NCBI GenBank assembly: GCA_934746515.1
Contig: CAKVFH010000003.1
Location: 1 to 64,000, forward strand
Direction: 5' to 3'
Length of the DNA stretch: 64,000 nucleotides
DNA from: an uncultured Clostridia bacterium
Lineage (GTDB): Bacteria; Bacillota; Clostridia; Christensenellales; UBA1242
The notes beneath the pieces are model-generated. The model searched no databases, had not been told where the DNA came from, and was given only the letters and a program-made list of their open reading frames with translations. Both the position numbers and the translations under genes were made by a program. Shown in pieces: positions 1 through 8,679 of this stretch (its first letter is position 1; every line of letters begins with the position of its first letter).

Positions 1-129
1 AAAGAGTATCCAGAATATGGCTTTGAAAAACACAAAGGCTATGGAACAAAGGCACACATTGAAGCCTTGAAACAATATGGTCCATGCATATATCACAGAT
101 TATCATTTTTAAAATTTTTGGGAGAATAG
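1..129 (+). CDS. rnhB: Ribonuclease HII, C-terminal fragment
   Basis: The window opens inside a gene whose last 42 codons read in frame to a TAG at 127-129. The segment carries the RNase HII C-terminal pattern: YPEYGFEKHKGYGTKAH, then LKQYGPCIYHR and SF. RNase HII nicks RNA-DNA hybrids 5' of ribonucleotides embedded in DNA. The catalytic acidic residues lie upstream of the window. The next gene, yraN, starts at the base after this stop codon, an rnhB-yraN arrangement common in Firmicutes. Partial at the 5' end only because the window begins here. Confidence 0.85.
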   Translation, partial: KEYPEYGFEKHKGYGTKAHIEALKQYGPCIYHRLSFLKFLGE

Positions 130-582
130 ATGTTCAAAGAAACAACATGGCGCGAAGGTGAACTAAAAGTTCAGGAGTTTATGAAAAAGCAAGGCTACAA
201 TATTTTGTGGACAAATTTTTCATGCGTTGGCGTTGAACTTGACATTGTTGCATTTCTTCCAAAATCGGTTCAAATTAAAAAGGTAAAAGACGAATACAAT
301 CAAAAGATATTAAGTGATAAAGCAAATAAAAAAATATACAAAAGCAGCATGAAAAGTTTCATAAAAACGCTTTCTGATATTATTGTTATAACCGAAGTGA
401 AGGCGCGTGAAACTGATAAATATGGGCTTGGAATGGATGCGATATCTGACTATAAAAAAGAAAACATAAAGCGCGGTGCAAGATTTTTGCAAGTCGATAA
501 AAATTTGGGGAAATATCAAATTCGCTTTGATGTTGCAAGTGTTGATAATGGAAAAATAACATACATTGAAAACGCGTTTTAA
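130..582 (+). CDS. yraN: YraN/UPF0102 family nuclease-like protein
   Basis: The product is 150 aa, beginning with the start codon directly after the rnhB stop. The YraN core is visible: GELKVQEFMKKQGYNILWTN at the N-terminus, then ELDIVA, then VITEVKAR, with the acidic-x(n)-E-x-K spacing of the PD-(D/E)XK nuclease fold. Family members are usually about 120 aa. This one carries roughly 35-40 extra lysine-rich residues between ELDIVA and the EVKAR strand (about residues 43-85). The conserved GlxxAis-like helix and the closing IRFDVASVD strand are present. The function of the family is not settled; a role in DNA processing is inferred from the fold. Confidence 0.8.
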   Translation: MFKETTWREGELKVQEFMKKQGYNILWTNFSCVGVELDIVAFLPKSVQIKKVKDEYNQKILSDKANKKIYKSSMKSFIKTLSDIIVITEVKARETDKYGLGMDAISDYKKENIKRGARFLQVDKNLGKYQIRFDVASVDNGKITYIENAF

Positions 583-768
583 GCCATTTGATTAGCACTT
601 GCATTTTGATTAAATTTTTTATTAGACATTAAATATTTTTTGTTTTCAATAATTTGTGGATTGCAAAAATTTTTATTGCCTGTCTATATAATAAATTCGC
701 TTAATTTTTTTGCAAAAATCTCAAAAATAGCAAAAGAAAATTCATTTTAAAATTTTATCAAAAAACAC

Positions 769-797
769 TTGATTTTAAATTATTATGGTGGTATAAT
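769..797 (+). promoter_or_regulatory. Sigma-A promoter of rplS
   Basis: TTGATT at 769-774 and TATAAT at 792-797 are separated by 17 bp. The predicted start of transcription is near 804. Upstream, 583-768 is AT-rich and holds no recognisable gene; a second weaker -35/-10 pair (TTGCAA 661, TATATA 685) may lie there. Confidence 0.75.
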
Positions 798-803
798 TGG
801 TGC

Positions 804-878
804 ATTACTTGTGAGTGGTCCTCTGCACCATTAGAGCTAGCACGAACACTCCGTCATACTTAAACAAGGAGGAAACCT
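804..878 (+). promoter_or_regulatory. Structured rplS leader, candidate L19 autoregulatory leader
   Basis: The 75-nt leader between the predicted transcript start and the rplS start codon can close a stem between GAGTG (813-817) and CACTC (847-851). A second option is GGT with ACC within 818-830. It ends in the strong site AGGAGG. L19 leaders are known in Firmicutes, so an L19-binding element is plausible. I recognise position and pairing only, not a family consensus. Confidence 0.4.
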
Positions 879-1220
879 ATGAATATTATCGATTCACTTG
901 AAAAAGAAGGTATGCGCACTGATATTCCTGCATTTGAAGTTGGTGATACTGTCAATGTATTTGTTAAAGTCGTTGAAGGTTCACGTGAAAGATTACAGGC
1001 TTTTGAAGGTGTGGTTATAGCTCGTAAAAATGGTGGCATTAGAGAAACTTTTACTGTTCGTCGTATTTCTTTTGGTATTGGTGTAGAGAGAACATTCCCA
1101 TTACACTCACCAAAGATTGACCATATTGAAGTTCTTCGTCATGGTGTTGTTAGACGTGCTAAACTTTATTATCTTAAAGGCAAAACTGCTAAAAATTCAA
1201 GAATTAAAGAAGCAAGATAA
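879..1220 (+). CDS. rplS: 50S ribosomal protein L19
   Basis: The product is 113 aa, the normal length for bacterial L19, a large-subunit protein at the interface with the 30S subunit. Hallmarks are PAFEVGDTVNVFVKVVEGSRER, FEGVVIARKNGGIRETFTVRRIS, GVERTFPLHSPKI and the basic C-terminus RRAKLYYLKGK. An AGGAGG site sits just upstream. It is flanked by its own promoter and an intrinsic terminator, so it is probably monocistronic. The usual companions rimM and trmD are not next to it here. Confidence 0.97.
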   Translation: MNIIDSLEKEGMRTDIPAFEVGDTVNVFVKVVEGSRERLQAFEGVVIARKNGGIRETFTVRRISFGIGVERTFPLHSPKIDHIEVLRHGVVRRAKLYYLKGKTAKNSRIKEAR

Positions 1221-1228
1221 AAAATATC

Positions 1229-1260
1229 AAAGAGATACAGAAATGTATCTCTTTTCTTTT
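1229..1260 (+). terminator. Intrinsic terminator of rplS
   Basis: A perfect 11-bp stem (1229-1239 with 1244-1254) is capped by a GAAA loop and followed by a T-rich run. Confidence 0.9.
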
Positions 1261-1280
1261 GGTTTAATTGCACCATTAGT

Positions 1281-1308
1281 TTGCAAAAACATAAAATTGT
1301 GCTATCAT
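1281..1308 (+). promoter_or_regulatory. Putative promoter of comM-dprA
   Basis: TTGCAA (1281-1286) and TATCAT (1303-1308) are 16 bp apart, just after the rplS terminator and 18 bp before the comM start. Confidence 0.5.
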
Positions 1309-1326
1309 GGTAGAGTGAGGTAAAAT

Positions 1327-2853
1327 ATGTTCTCAAAGGTAAAAAGTTTTTCGCTTGTTGGTCTTGAAGGATTGGCAATTGATGTTGAAGTTGACATAAA
1401 TCTTGGGCTTCCAAGTTATGATATTGTGGGGCTTCCAGACACTGCGGTTAAAGAGTCTAAAGAAAGGGTTAGGTCTTCAATAAAAAACTCTGGATTTAAT
1501 TTTCCTGTGCATAAAATCACTGTGAATTTGGCACCAGCAAATGTGAAAAAGGCAGGGCCTGTTTTTGATTTGCCAATAGCAATTGCAATTCTTTTTTCAG
1601 GTTCGCAGTTTTCTAGCACCAAGCTTAAAGATTTTGTTATAATTGGTGAGCTTGGGCTTGACGGCAAAATTAAAGCTGTTCAAGGGGTTCTTCCAATTTT
1701 GATTTCAGCGAGAGAACAAGGTTATAAAAATTTTATTATTCCAAAAGAAAATGAAAATGAAGCAAGTTTTATTGATGGCATTGATGTTTATGCTTTGTCT
1801 ACGCTTGCTGAAGTTGTTTCGTTTTTAACTGGCAATTGTTTGTTTGATCCGGTTCAAAAAAAGATTTGGCAAGGCGAAACAACTGTAAAAGCTTTTGAAA
1901 ATTTTTCAAGAGTTAAAGGTCAACGAATTGCGAAAAGAGCGATTGAAATTGCAGTTAGTGGTGGACATAATATTTTGATGGTTGGACCTCCGGGTGCTGG
2001 TAAAACTATGATTGCTAGGTGCATTCCTGGAATTATGCCAGACTTGACTTTTGAAGAAGCTTTGGAGATTACAAAAATTCACTCAATTGCTGGAACTCTA
2101 GACTTGAGCAAGGGTGTTGTTGGTTCAAGACCTTTCCGTTCTCCGCACCACACAGCGTCAACAGTTGCACTGACTGGTGGTGGAAGAGACGCAAAACCTG
2201 GTGAAGTGAGTTTGGCTAGTGAAGGTGTTTTGTTTTTAGATGAGCTGCCAGAATATCAAAGAACTGCACTTGAAACTTTAAGACAACCACTAGAAGATGG
2301 AGTTATCACAATTTCAAGAGCGGCGGGAACTTATGAGTATCCTGCAAACTTTATGCTGGTGGCTTCAATGAATCCTTGTCCATGTGGAAACTATGGTTCA
2401 AGAGAACTTGAGTGCACCTGCACGCCTGCTCAAATTCAAAAATATTTAAAGAAAATTTCAGGACCGCTTCTTGATAGAATTGATTTAAAAATCAATGTTG
2501 AAAGAGTGAAATTTTTGGAACTTTCAAGTGCGCAGGAAGAAGAGTCTAGTGAAGAAATAAAAAAGCGTGTTGACAGGGCGCGTAAAATTCAGCAGCAGAG
2601 ATTTGCAGGAACAAAAATTCACATGAATGCAAAAATGAATTCAAAGATGATAAATGAGTTTTGCAAACTTGACCCGGAGAGTGAAGAACTTATGAAACTT
2701 GCTTTTGATAAATATCACATTTCTGCGCGCGGTTACACAAGAATTTTAAAGGTTGCAAGAACGATTGCAGACCTAGATGAAAGTGAAAATATTACTGCCA
2801 GTCACATCACCGAGGCACTGGCGTATAGAAATATTGACAAGTTTCAAATGTAG
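1327..2853 (+). CDS. comM: YifB/ComM family Mg-chelatase-like AAA+ ATPase
   Basis: This 508-aa protein has the usual length of the YifB/ComM family. The N-terminal part (VGLEGLAIDVEVDINLGLPSYDIVGLPDTAVKES) is the Lon-protease-like domain, followed by an AAA+ module with Walker A GPPGAGKT (residues 220-227) and Walker B LFLDELPE (near 305). Near the middle is CPCGNYGSRELECTC, the cysteine cluster typical of the family. In naturally competent bacteria ComM is a hexameric helicase that promotes branch migration of incoming DNA. The adjacent dprA supports a recombination role here. The start follows a promoter and fits family N-termini. Confidence 0.93.
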   Translation: MFSKVKSFSLVGLEGLAIDVEVDINLGLPSYDIVGLPDTAVKESKERVRSSIKNSGFNFPVHKITVNLAPANVKKAGPVFDLPIAIAILFSGSQFSSTKLKDFVIIGELGLDGKIKAVQGVLPILISAREQGYKNFIIPKENENEASFIDGIDVYALSTLAEVVSFLTGNCLFDPVQKKIWQGETTVKAFENFSRVKGQRIAKRAIEIAVSGGHNILMVGPPGAGKTMIARCIPGIMPDLTFEEALEITKIHSIAGTLDLSKGVVGSRPFRSPHHTASTVALTGGGRDAKPGEVSLASEGVLFLDELPEYQRTALETLRQPLEDGVITISRAAGTYEYPANFMLVASMNPCPCGNYGSRELECTCTPAQIQKYLKKISGPLLDRIDLKINVERVKFLELSSAQEEESSEEIKKRVDRARKIQQQRFAGTKIHMNAKMNSKMINEFCKLDPESEELMKLAFDKYHISARGYTRILKVARTIADLDESENITASHITEALAYRNIDKFQM

Positions 2854-2861
2854 GAGAAGAT

Positions 2862-3941
2862 ATGTTTAGTAGAGACGAACTTGTGTGTTTGTGGTTTGAT
2901 TACAATGACTACTCGTTTTCTAAATTAGAGAAAGTTTTGCGTCATTTTGACAAAATTGATAGTCTTTTTGATAAAAATTTGGTAAAAAATGCGTTTTTTG
3001 AAAATGATTTGAAACCAATTCAAGAAAAACTTTTGTTGTTAGATGAAAATAAATTTGCTCAAAAAATTGACGATGAATTTTATAAATTTGGCATTAGTGC
3101 GGTCACTTATGTTTCAAATGATTACCCAGAAAAATTAAAAGTGATTGCAGACCCACCACTTGTTCTGTATTTAAAAGGTGACAAATCTCTTTTAAACAAG
3201 AAATCAATTTCAATTGTTGGCACTAGATCGCCAAGCGAATATGGTAAAATTGTTTGTGAAAAATTTACAAAAGTTTTGTCTAATGCAGGGCTTGTCACGG
3301 TTTCGGGGCTTGCTTACGGCATTGACACAATTGTGGCTGAAACAACCTTAAAAGAAAATGGAAAAACCATTGCTGTTTTAGCTGGTGGACTTGATTCAAT
3401 TTATCCTGCATCAAACACAAATCTTGCAGAAAAAATTTCAATGAATGGGCTTTTGGTTTCTGAAGTGAGACCAGGTGTTAAACCTGTTAATTATGCTTTT
3501 GTTGCAAGAAACAGAATTGTGTCTGCGCTGAGTCTTGGAACACTTATTATAGAAGCTGGAAAACATAGTGGAACAATGACAACTGCAAGGTTTGCAATTG
3601 AGCAGTCAAGAGAACTTTTTGTTGTGCCAGGCAACATTTATTCAAAGACAAGTGAAGGAACAAATAACTTGATTGATGAATTGCCAGACACTTTCACGAT
3701 TTCGCCAGAGCGAATTTTGTTTAGACTAAAAATAAAAAAGAAAGAGCCGGAAACAAATTCTGTTCAGGTTGGTTTTGAAAATAATGCAATTTTAAATGCA
3801 CTATCTAGTGGCGAGAAATCTTTTGATGAACTTGCTGAAATTTCTGGTCTTAAACCATCAGCGCTTTCAAGCGAACTTATAAAAATGGAAATGTTTGAGC
3901 TTATAAAAATTGGTGATGATGGCCTTTATTATAAAATGTAA
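2862..3941 (+). CDS. dprA: DNA processing protein DprA/Smf
   Basis: The 359-aa product has the SMF Rossmann domain: YPEKLKVIADPPLVLYLKG, then SIVGTRSPSEYG (near residue 115), SGLAYGIDTIV, AVLAGGLDSIYPASN and FVARNRIVSALS. A C-terminal winged-helix segment follows (about residues 300-359). DprA protects incoming single-stranded DNA and loads RecA. It starts 8 bp after comM with a GGAG site, so the two form an operon. DprA is common outside competent species, so the pair does not prove transformation. Confidence 0.95.
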   Translation: MFSRDELVCLWFDYNDYSFSKLEKVLRHFDKIDSLFDKNLVKNAFFENDLKPIQEKLLLLDENKFAQKIDDEFYKFGISAVTYVSNDYPEKLKVIADPPLVLYLKGDKSLLNKKSISIVGTRSPSEYGKIVCEKFTKVLSNAGLVTVSGLAYGIDTIVAETTLKENGKTIAVLAGGLDSIYPASNTNLAEKISMNGLLVSEVRPGVKPVNYAFVARNRIVSALSLGTLIIEAGKHSGTMTTARFAIEQSRELFVVPGNIYSKTSEGTNNLIDELPDTFTISPERILFRLKIKKKEPETNSVQVGFENNAILNALSSGEKSFDELAEISGLKPSALSSELIKMEMFELIKIGDDGLYYKM

Positions 3942-4055
3942 CAATAAAATCCAATTTAGGATAAAATTAGGGTTTGAATAAGCTTTTCGTGCAAAAGAAT
4001 AATTGACAAACCAAAAAATATTATGTTAAAGTAGTGTGCACTTGCAAAGGAGAAA

Positions 4056-4610
4056 ATGAAAATGGAAGGAAAAGCAAAATTATTCGAAACTGAAAGGCTG
4101 ATTTTAAGAAGATTTGAACTTTCCGATGCAGAAGAAATGTATAACAATTATTGTAATAACGATAATGTTACAAAATATTTGACATGGGCAACACACAGAA
4201 GTGTTGAAGATACAAAAGAATATCTTAAAAATGTTGCTTTGCCAAGATATGATACAGAAAATCCATACATTTGGGCATTGGTTTTGAAAGAAACCAACCA
4301 AGTTATTGGTTGCATAGATGCTTGCTATATAGATTTAAGACACAAAAGAGCTGAAATTGGCTGGGTGCTTTCAGAAAAATATTGGGGAAAAGGTTTGATG
4401 CCAGAAGCTGGACTTGTTATTCGTGATTATCTTTTCAGTGAAGGCTTTGAGAGAATTCAAGCTATACATGATGTTAGAAATCCAAAAAGTGGTAGAGCAA
4501 TGCAAAAAATAGGCATGACTCATGAAGGTACTTTGAAAAAGTATGAGTTCGACAACAAGGGTAAACTTATAGATTGCGAATTCTATGCCATTGTGAAAGA
4601 TGCGCAATAA
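4056..4610 (+). CDS. GNAT family N-acetyltransferase (RimJ/RimL type)
   Basis: The 184-aa protein reads ETERLILRRFELSDAEEMY at its N-terminus, with AEIGWVLSEKYWGKGLMPEA (acetyl-CoA binding motif A region) and GFERIQAIHDVRNPKSGRAMQKIGM. This is the standard RimJ/RimL-like GNAT layout. It transfers an acetyl group from acetyl-CoA to an amine. The substrate could be a protein N-terminus or a small molecule and cannot be told from sequence. An AAAGGAG site precedes the ATG. A TTGACA at 4003 has only weak -10 candidates behind it. It lies alone between dprA and topA. Confidence 0.88.
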   Translation: MKMEGKAKLFETERLILRRFELSDAEEMYNNYCNNDNVTKYLTWATHRSVEDTKEYLKNVALPRYDTENPYIWALVLKETNQVIGCIDACYIDLRHKRAEIGWVLSEKYWGKGLMPEAGLVIRDYLFSEGFERIQAIHDVRNPKSGRAMQKIGMTHEGTLKKYEFDNKGKLIDCEFYAIVKDAQ

Positions 4611-4683
4611 AAAATTATTGTGACAGGCTATTTAAAGAACAAAATATTTATTGATTATAAATAACAAAAATTAAGGAGATTTT

Positions 4684-6855
4684 ATGAAACTCGTTTTGAT
4701 AGAAGGTCCTGGTAAAAGGGAAAGTGTGCAACATTATTTGGGTAATGACTATAAAGTCATGCCTACTTTTGGTCACTGCAGAGATTTGCCTGAAAAAACC
4801 TTGGGCGTCAATGTAAATAACAATTTTGAGCCAGAATATGTTGTTGTTCCTGACCACAAGAAATATGTGGAAGATATAAAAAAGGAAATGAAAAAGGCAG
4901 AAAGAGTTTATTTTGCAAGCGACCCTGATCGTGAAGGAGAAGCCATTGCTTGGCACATGTGCCACTTGCTTGGTATTGATCCAAACGAACCAAACAGAAT
5001 CACTTATAATGAAATTTCAGAATCTGCAGTCAATGAAGCTATTGCTCATCCAAGACCAATTGATTCAAAACTTGTTGACGCTCAACAAGCCAGAAGAATT
5101 TTGGATAGACTTGTAGGTTACAAAATTTCTCCAATTCTTTGCAAAAAAATTCAAAATAAATTGTCTGCTGGTCGTGTGCAATCTGTAACTCTTCGTCTTG
5201 TTGTTGATAGAGAGCGTGAGATTTTAAACTTTAAGCCAGAAGAATACTGGACTCTTCAGGTAATCTTGAAAAAGACCGACGGTTCAACAGAAACATTTAA
5301 GGCAACACTAAATCTTGGTAAAGACAAAACCGTTAAATCGAAAGAAGAAATGGATAAGATTATTGAAGCGATTACTGGAAAAGAGTTCATTGCGACAAAT
5401 GTTAAAAAATCTGTAACCAAGTCTTCACCAAGCGCACCATTCACAACATCAACAATGCAACAAGAAGCATTAAATAAGCTTGGAATGAGTTTGAAGACAA
5501 CTTCTTCAGTTGCGCAGGTTTTGTATGAAGGTGTTGAAATTGCTGGTCGTGGCAAACAACCACTTGTAACATACATCAGAACCGACTCAACTCGTATCGC
5601 TCCAGAAGCACAAGCAAAGGCAAAAGCTTTCATTAAGCAAAACTATGGTGACAAATATGCTTTGGAGAAACCAAGGTCATTTAAAAATAAAAAAGACGCA
5701 CAAGACGCGCACGAAGCTATCCGTCCAATTTCACTTGATAGACGCCCAGAGGATTTGAAAGATAAAATCAAAAAAGAAGAGTACAGACTCTACAAACTTA
5801 TCTATGATAGATTTTTGGCGAGCCAGATGGCGGATGCGACATACAATTCACTTACTGTTGATTTTGAGTGCGATAAATATAAATTCAAAACAACAGGAAA
5901 GAGTTTGATTTTTGAAGGCTATACAGCTCTTTATAACAACCAGCCAGCTGAAGATGAAAATGATGAAACAAGCGCAAAACTTCCAAACATTGAAAAAGGT
6001 GACAAGTTTGTTCAGAAAGAGCTTAAGCCTGAACAAAAATGGACAAAGCCACCAGCAAGATACACAGAAGCTAGCCTTGTTAAAGCAATGGAAGAAAAAG
6101 GTATTGGCAGACCTTCAACATACACACAGTCAGTTACAACGCTGTTTAATAGAAACTATGTTGAAAAGGAAGGCAAAGCAATCAAACCAACAGAGCTTGG
6201 CAATGTTGTTGTTGATATGCTTGTAAAATATTTCCCAAATATCATGGATGTTAAGTTTACTGCTGAAATGGAAGATAAACTTGATGACATTGAATATGAC
6301 GGAAAAGATTGGCACAAGGTTTTGCAAGAGTTTTATTATGATTTTGACGCGAATGTAAAGGCTGCAATGAGTGACGGAACAAAGGCGAAGATTCCAGATC
6401 AGCCAACAGATGAAATTTGTGAAAAATGTGGTTCGAAAATGGTTATTCGTGCTGGAAAATTTGGAAAGTTTTTGGCTTGTCCAAACTATCCAACTTGCAA
6501 AAACGCAAGACCTTTGGAAGAAACAAAAAAGGTTGTTGCAAAGTGTCCAAAATGTGGCAAAGATGTTATTGAAAAGAGATCTAAACGCGGAAAGGTATTT
6601 TATAGTTGTGTTGGATATCCAGAATGTGATTATTCATCTTGGAACATTCCTGCAAATGAAAAATGCCCAAGTTGCGGAACTGATATGATTGTTAAGCTTT
6701 ACAAAAATATGAAAGTTATATCATGTCCAAAATGCAGTTATTCAAGACGCGAAAAGATTGAAAAAAATCAAGACGGCGCAAATGAAAATGAGTCAGAAAT
6801 GATTGACGAAATTGATATTTTAAATAAATTAGATGAGCAAAATGACAAGAGTTAA
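4684..6855 (+). CDS. topA: DNA topoisomerase I (type IA)
   Basis: The 723-aa enzyme relaxes negative supercoils through a 5'-phosphotyrosine intermediate. The TOPRIM domain is at the N-terminus (LVLIEGPGKRESVQ, and ASDPDREGEAIAWH near residue 80). The catalytic tyrosine is Y297 in VTYIRTDSTR. Three C-terminal zinc-ribbon modules start at CEKCGSKMVIRAGKFGKFLACPN-type, CPKCGKDV and CPSCGTDM motifs. The first TOPRIM loop has GPGKRES where most homologues have SPAKAKT. RBS AAGGAG precedes the ATG. The 3' end overlaps trmFO, giving the Gram-positive order topA-trmFO-hslV-hslU; the xerC-type recombinase often found in between is absent. Confidence 0.97.
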   Translation: MKLVLIEGPGKRESVQHYLGNDYKVMPTFGHCRDLPEKTLGVNVNNNFEPEYVVVPDHKKYVEDIKKEMKKAERVYFASDPDREGEAIAWHMCHLLGIDPNEPNRITYNEISESAVNEAIAHPRPIDSKLVDAQQARRILDRLVGYKISPILCKKIQNKLSAGRVQSVTLRLVVDREREILNFKPEEYWTLQVILKKTDGSTETFKATLNLGKDKTVKSKEEMDKIIEAITGKEFIATNVKKSVTKSSPSAPFTTSTMQQEALNKLGMSLKTTSSVAQVLYEGVEIAGRGKQPLVTYIRTDSTRIAPEAQAKAKAFIKQNYGDKYALEKPRSFKNKKDAQDAHEAIRPISLDRRPEDLKDKIKKEEYRLYKLIYDRFLASQMADATYNSLTVDFECDKYKFKTTGKSLIFEGYTALYNNQPAEDENDETSAKLPNIEKGDKFVQKELKPEQKWTKPPARYTEASLVKAMEEKGIGRPSTYTQSVTTLFNRNYVEKEGKAIKPTELGNVVVDMLVKYFPNIMDVKFTAEMEDKLDDIEYDGKDWHKVLQEFYYDFDANVKAAMSDGTKAKIPDQPTDEICEKCGSKMVIRAGKFGKFLACPNYPTCKNARPLEETKKVVAKCPKCGKDVIEKRSKRGKVFYSCVGYPECDYSSWNIPANEKCPSCGTDMIVKLYKNMKVISCPKCSYSRREKIEKNQDGANENESEMIDEIDILNKLDEQNDKS

Positions 6856-8155
6856 TGTTATAGGATTGGGACTTGCTGGAAGTGAAGCGACTTATCAGCT
6901 AGCAAAAAGGGGAATATTGGTTGATGCTTTTGAAATGAAGCCAACCAAGTTTTCTCCTGCTCATTCTAAAGCTGATTTTGCAGAAATTGTTTGCTCAAAT
7001 TCTTTTAAAAGTGATGATTTATCCACGGCTTCTGGATGTTTGAAGGCAGAAATGCGTGAGCTGGATTGTTTTATTTTAAAATGTGCTGAAAAGGCAAAAG
7101 TTCCTGCAGGTTCGGCGCTTGCTGTTGATAGGGATAAGTTTAGCGAAATTGTCACAAATGAATTAAAAGCACTTAAAAATGTTAATATTCATTTAGGCGA
7201 AGTCACAAAACTGGATTTGACTGTGCCAACAATTATTGCAACTGGCCCGCTCACAAGCGATGCATTATCTAGGCAGCTTCAAAAACTTCTTGGCGAAGAT
7301 AATTTGCATTTTTATGATGCTTCAGCGCCAATAATTGACGGTGAAACGATTGATAAAAGCAAGTCGTTCACGGCTGGAAGATACGGCAAAGGCGAGAGTG
7401 ATTACATCAACTTGCCAATGAATAAAGACGAATATTATGCTTTTGTTGACGAGCTTGTTAGTTCCGAAAAAGTTGAGCTTCATGATTTTGAAAAGAAGGA
7501 GATTTTTGACGGTTGCATGCCTGTTGAAGTTATGGCATCAAGGGGCAGAGACACTTTGCGTTTTGGCCCACTTCGTCCAGTTGGGCTTGTAGATAACAGC
7601 GGGAATAAACCTTTTGCTGTTGTTCAACTCAGACGAGAAAGCACTGAAAGTGAACTTTATAATATTGTTGGTTTTCAAACAAATTTGAAATGGGGTGAAC
7701 AGAAAAGAGTGTTTTCAATGATACCAGCTTTAAGTAATGCAGAGTTTGTAAAGTTTGGTGTTATGCACAGAAATAGTTTTATTTGTGCACCAAAACACTT
7801 AAATTCAGATTTTAGTTTAAAAGGAAATCCGCTTGTTTTTATTGCTGGACAGTTGTCTGGTGTTGAAGGATATATGGAAAGCACAATGAGTGGTTTGATT
7901 GCTGCAATATCAATGGCTGAAAAACTTGACGGAAAATCTCTTGCAATTCTGCCAAAAACCACTATAATGGGAGCTATAACGAATTATCTTGTGTCTGCGG
8001 ATGAAAATAGTTTTCAACCAATGAATGCAAACTTTGGGTTGCTTCCACAACTTGATGTGAAAATTAAAGATAAGAGTTTGAAAAAACAAGCGTATTCAAA
8101 TCGTGCAATTAACGATTTAAAACAATATAAGGAGATTAACCATGTTAGAATTTAG
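6833..8155 (+). CDS. trmFO: Methylenetetrahydrofolate-tRNA-(uracil-5-)-methyltransferase TrmFO
   Basis: The 440-aa flavoprotein forms 5-methyluridine at position 54 of tRNA, using methylenetetrahydrofolate and FAD. The FAD fold is at the N-terminus (VNVIGLGLAGSEATYQLAKRGI). Family blocks FAEIVCSNSFKSDDL, ASRGRDTLRFGPLRPVGL, AGQLSGVEGYMEST and FQPMNANFGLLP are all present. It overlaps the end of topA by 23 bp. A second in-frame ATG at 6842 (MTRVNVIG) is equally credible, and neither start has a strong ribosome site, which suggests translational coupling. Its 3' end overlaps hslV by 14 bp. Confidence 0.96.
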   Translation: MSKMTRVNVIGLGLAGSEATYQLAKRGILVDAFEMKPTKFSPAHSKADFAEIVCSNSFKSDDLSTASGCLKAEMRELDCFILKCAEKAKVPAGSALAVDRDKFSEIVTNELKALKNVNIHLGEVTKLDLTVPTIIATGPLTSDALSRQLQKLLGEDNLHFYDASAPIIDGETIDKSKSFTAGRYGKGESDYINLPMNKDEYYAFVDELVSSEKVELHDFEKKEIFDGCMPVEVMASRGRDTLRFGPLRPVGLVDNSGNKPFAVVQLRRESTESELYNIVGFQTNLKWGEQKRVFSMIPALSNAEFVKFGVMHRNSFICAPKHLNSDFSLKGNPLVFIAGQLSGVEGYMESTMSGLIAAISMAEKLDGKSLAILPKTTIMGAITNYLVSADENSFQPMNANFGLLPQLDVKIKDKSLKKQAYSNRAINDLKQYKEINHVRI

Positions 8156-8678
8156 AGGCACTACAATTATTGGTGTCAAAAAAGACGGAAAAATTGTTCT
8201 TGCTGGTGACGGACAAGTTACTGCAGGTGAACATACAATTTTCAAAGGTAATGCTAGAAAGGTTAGAAGAATCTTTAACGATAAGGTTGTTATTGGTTTT
8301 GCTGGTTCAACCGCTGATGCTTTCAATCTTTGCGAACACTTTGAAAAAATGCTTGAAAAATATTCAGGAAATTTGGAGAGGGCTGCAGTTGAGCTTGCAC
8401 TTTTGTGGCGCAGCGACAAAGCCATTCGTCAACTTGATGCAATGATGATTGTTGCAGACAAAGACCAGCTTTTGATTATTTCAGGCAATGGCGATGTATT
8501 TGAGCCAGAAGGCGGTGTTTGTGCAATTGGTTCTGGTGGCAACTATGCTTTATCAGCAGGCAAAGCACTCCTTGAAAACACAAATCTTTCAGCAAGAGAA
8601 ATCGCTGAAAAAGCAATGAAGATTGCAGGCGAGATTTGCGTTTATACAAACGATCATATCACAGTTGAGGAGGTGTAA
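8142..8678 (+). CDS. hslV: ATP-dependent protease subunit HslV
   Basis: The 178-aa proteasome-type peptidase forms the core of the HslUV complex. The N-terminus MLEFRGTTIIGV implies removal of six residues to expose the nucleophile T7. The following VLAGDGQVTAG and the basic stretch ARKVRRI match the family. GSGGNYALSAGKALL near residue 130 is the conserved C-terminal-half motif. It overlaps the trmFO stop and is followed by hslU after 1 bp. RBS is AAGGAG inside trmFO. Confidence 0.96.
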   Translation: MLEFRGTTIIGVKKDGKIVLAGDGQVTAGEHTIFKGNARKVRRIFNDKVVIGFAGSTADAFNLCEHFEKMLEKYSGNLERAAVELALLWRSDKAIRQLDAMMIVADKDQLLIISGNGDVFEPEGGVCAIGSGGNYALSAGKALLENTNLSAREIAEKAMKIAGEICVYTNDHITVEEV

Positions 8679-8679
8679 T

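Noticed and set aside
4003..4032. Strong promoter for the GNAT gene
   Set aside because: The -35 TTGACA is good, but the -10 candidates at 16-18 bp are poor, so I did not list it as a feature.
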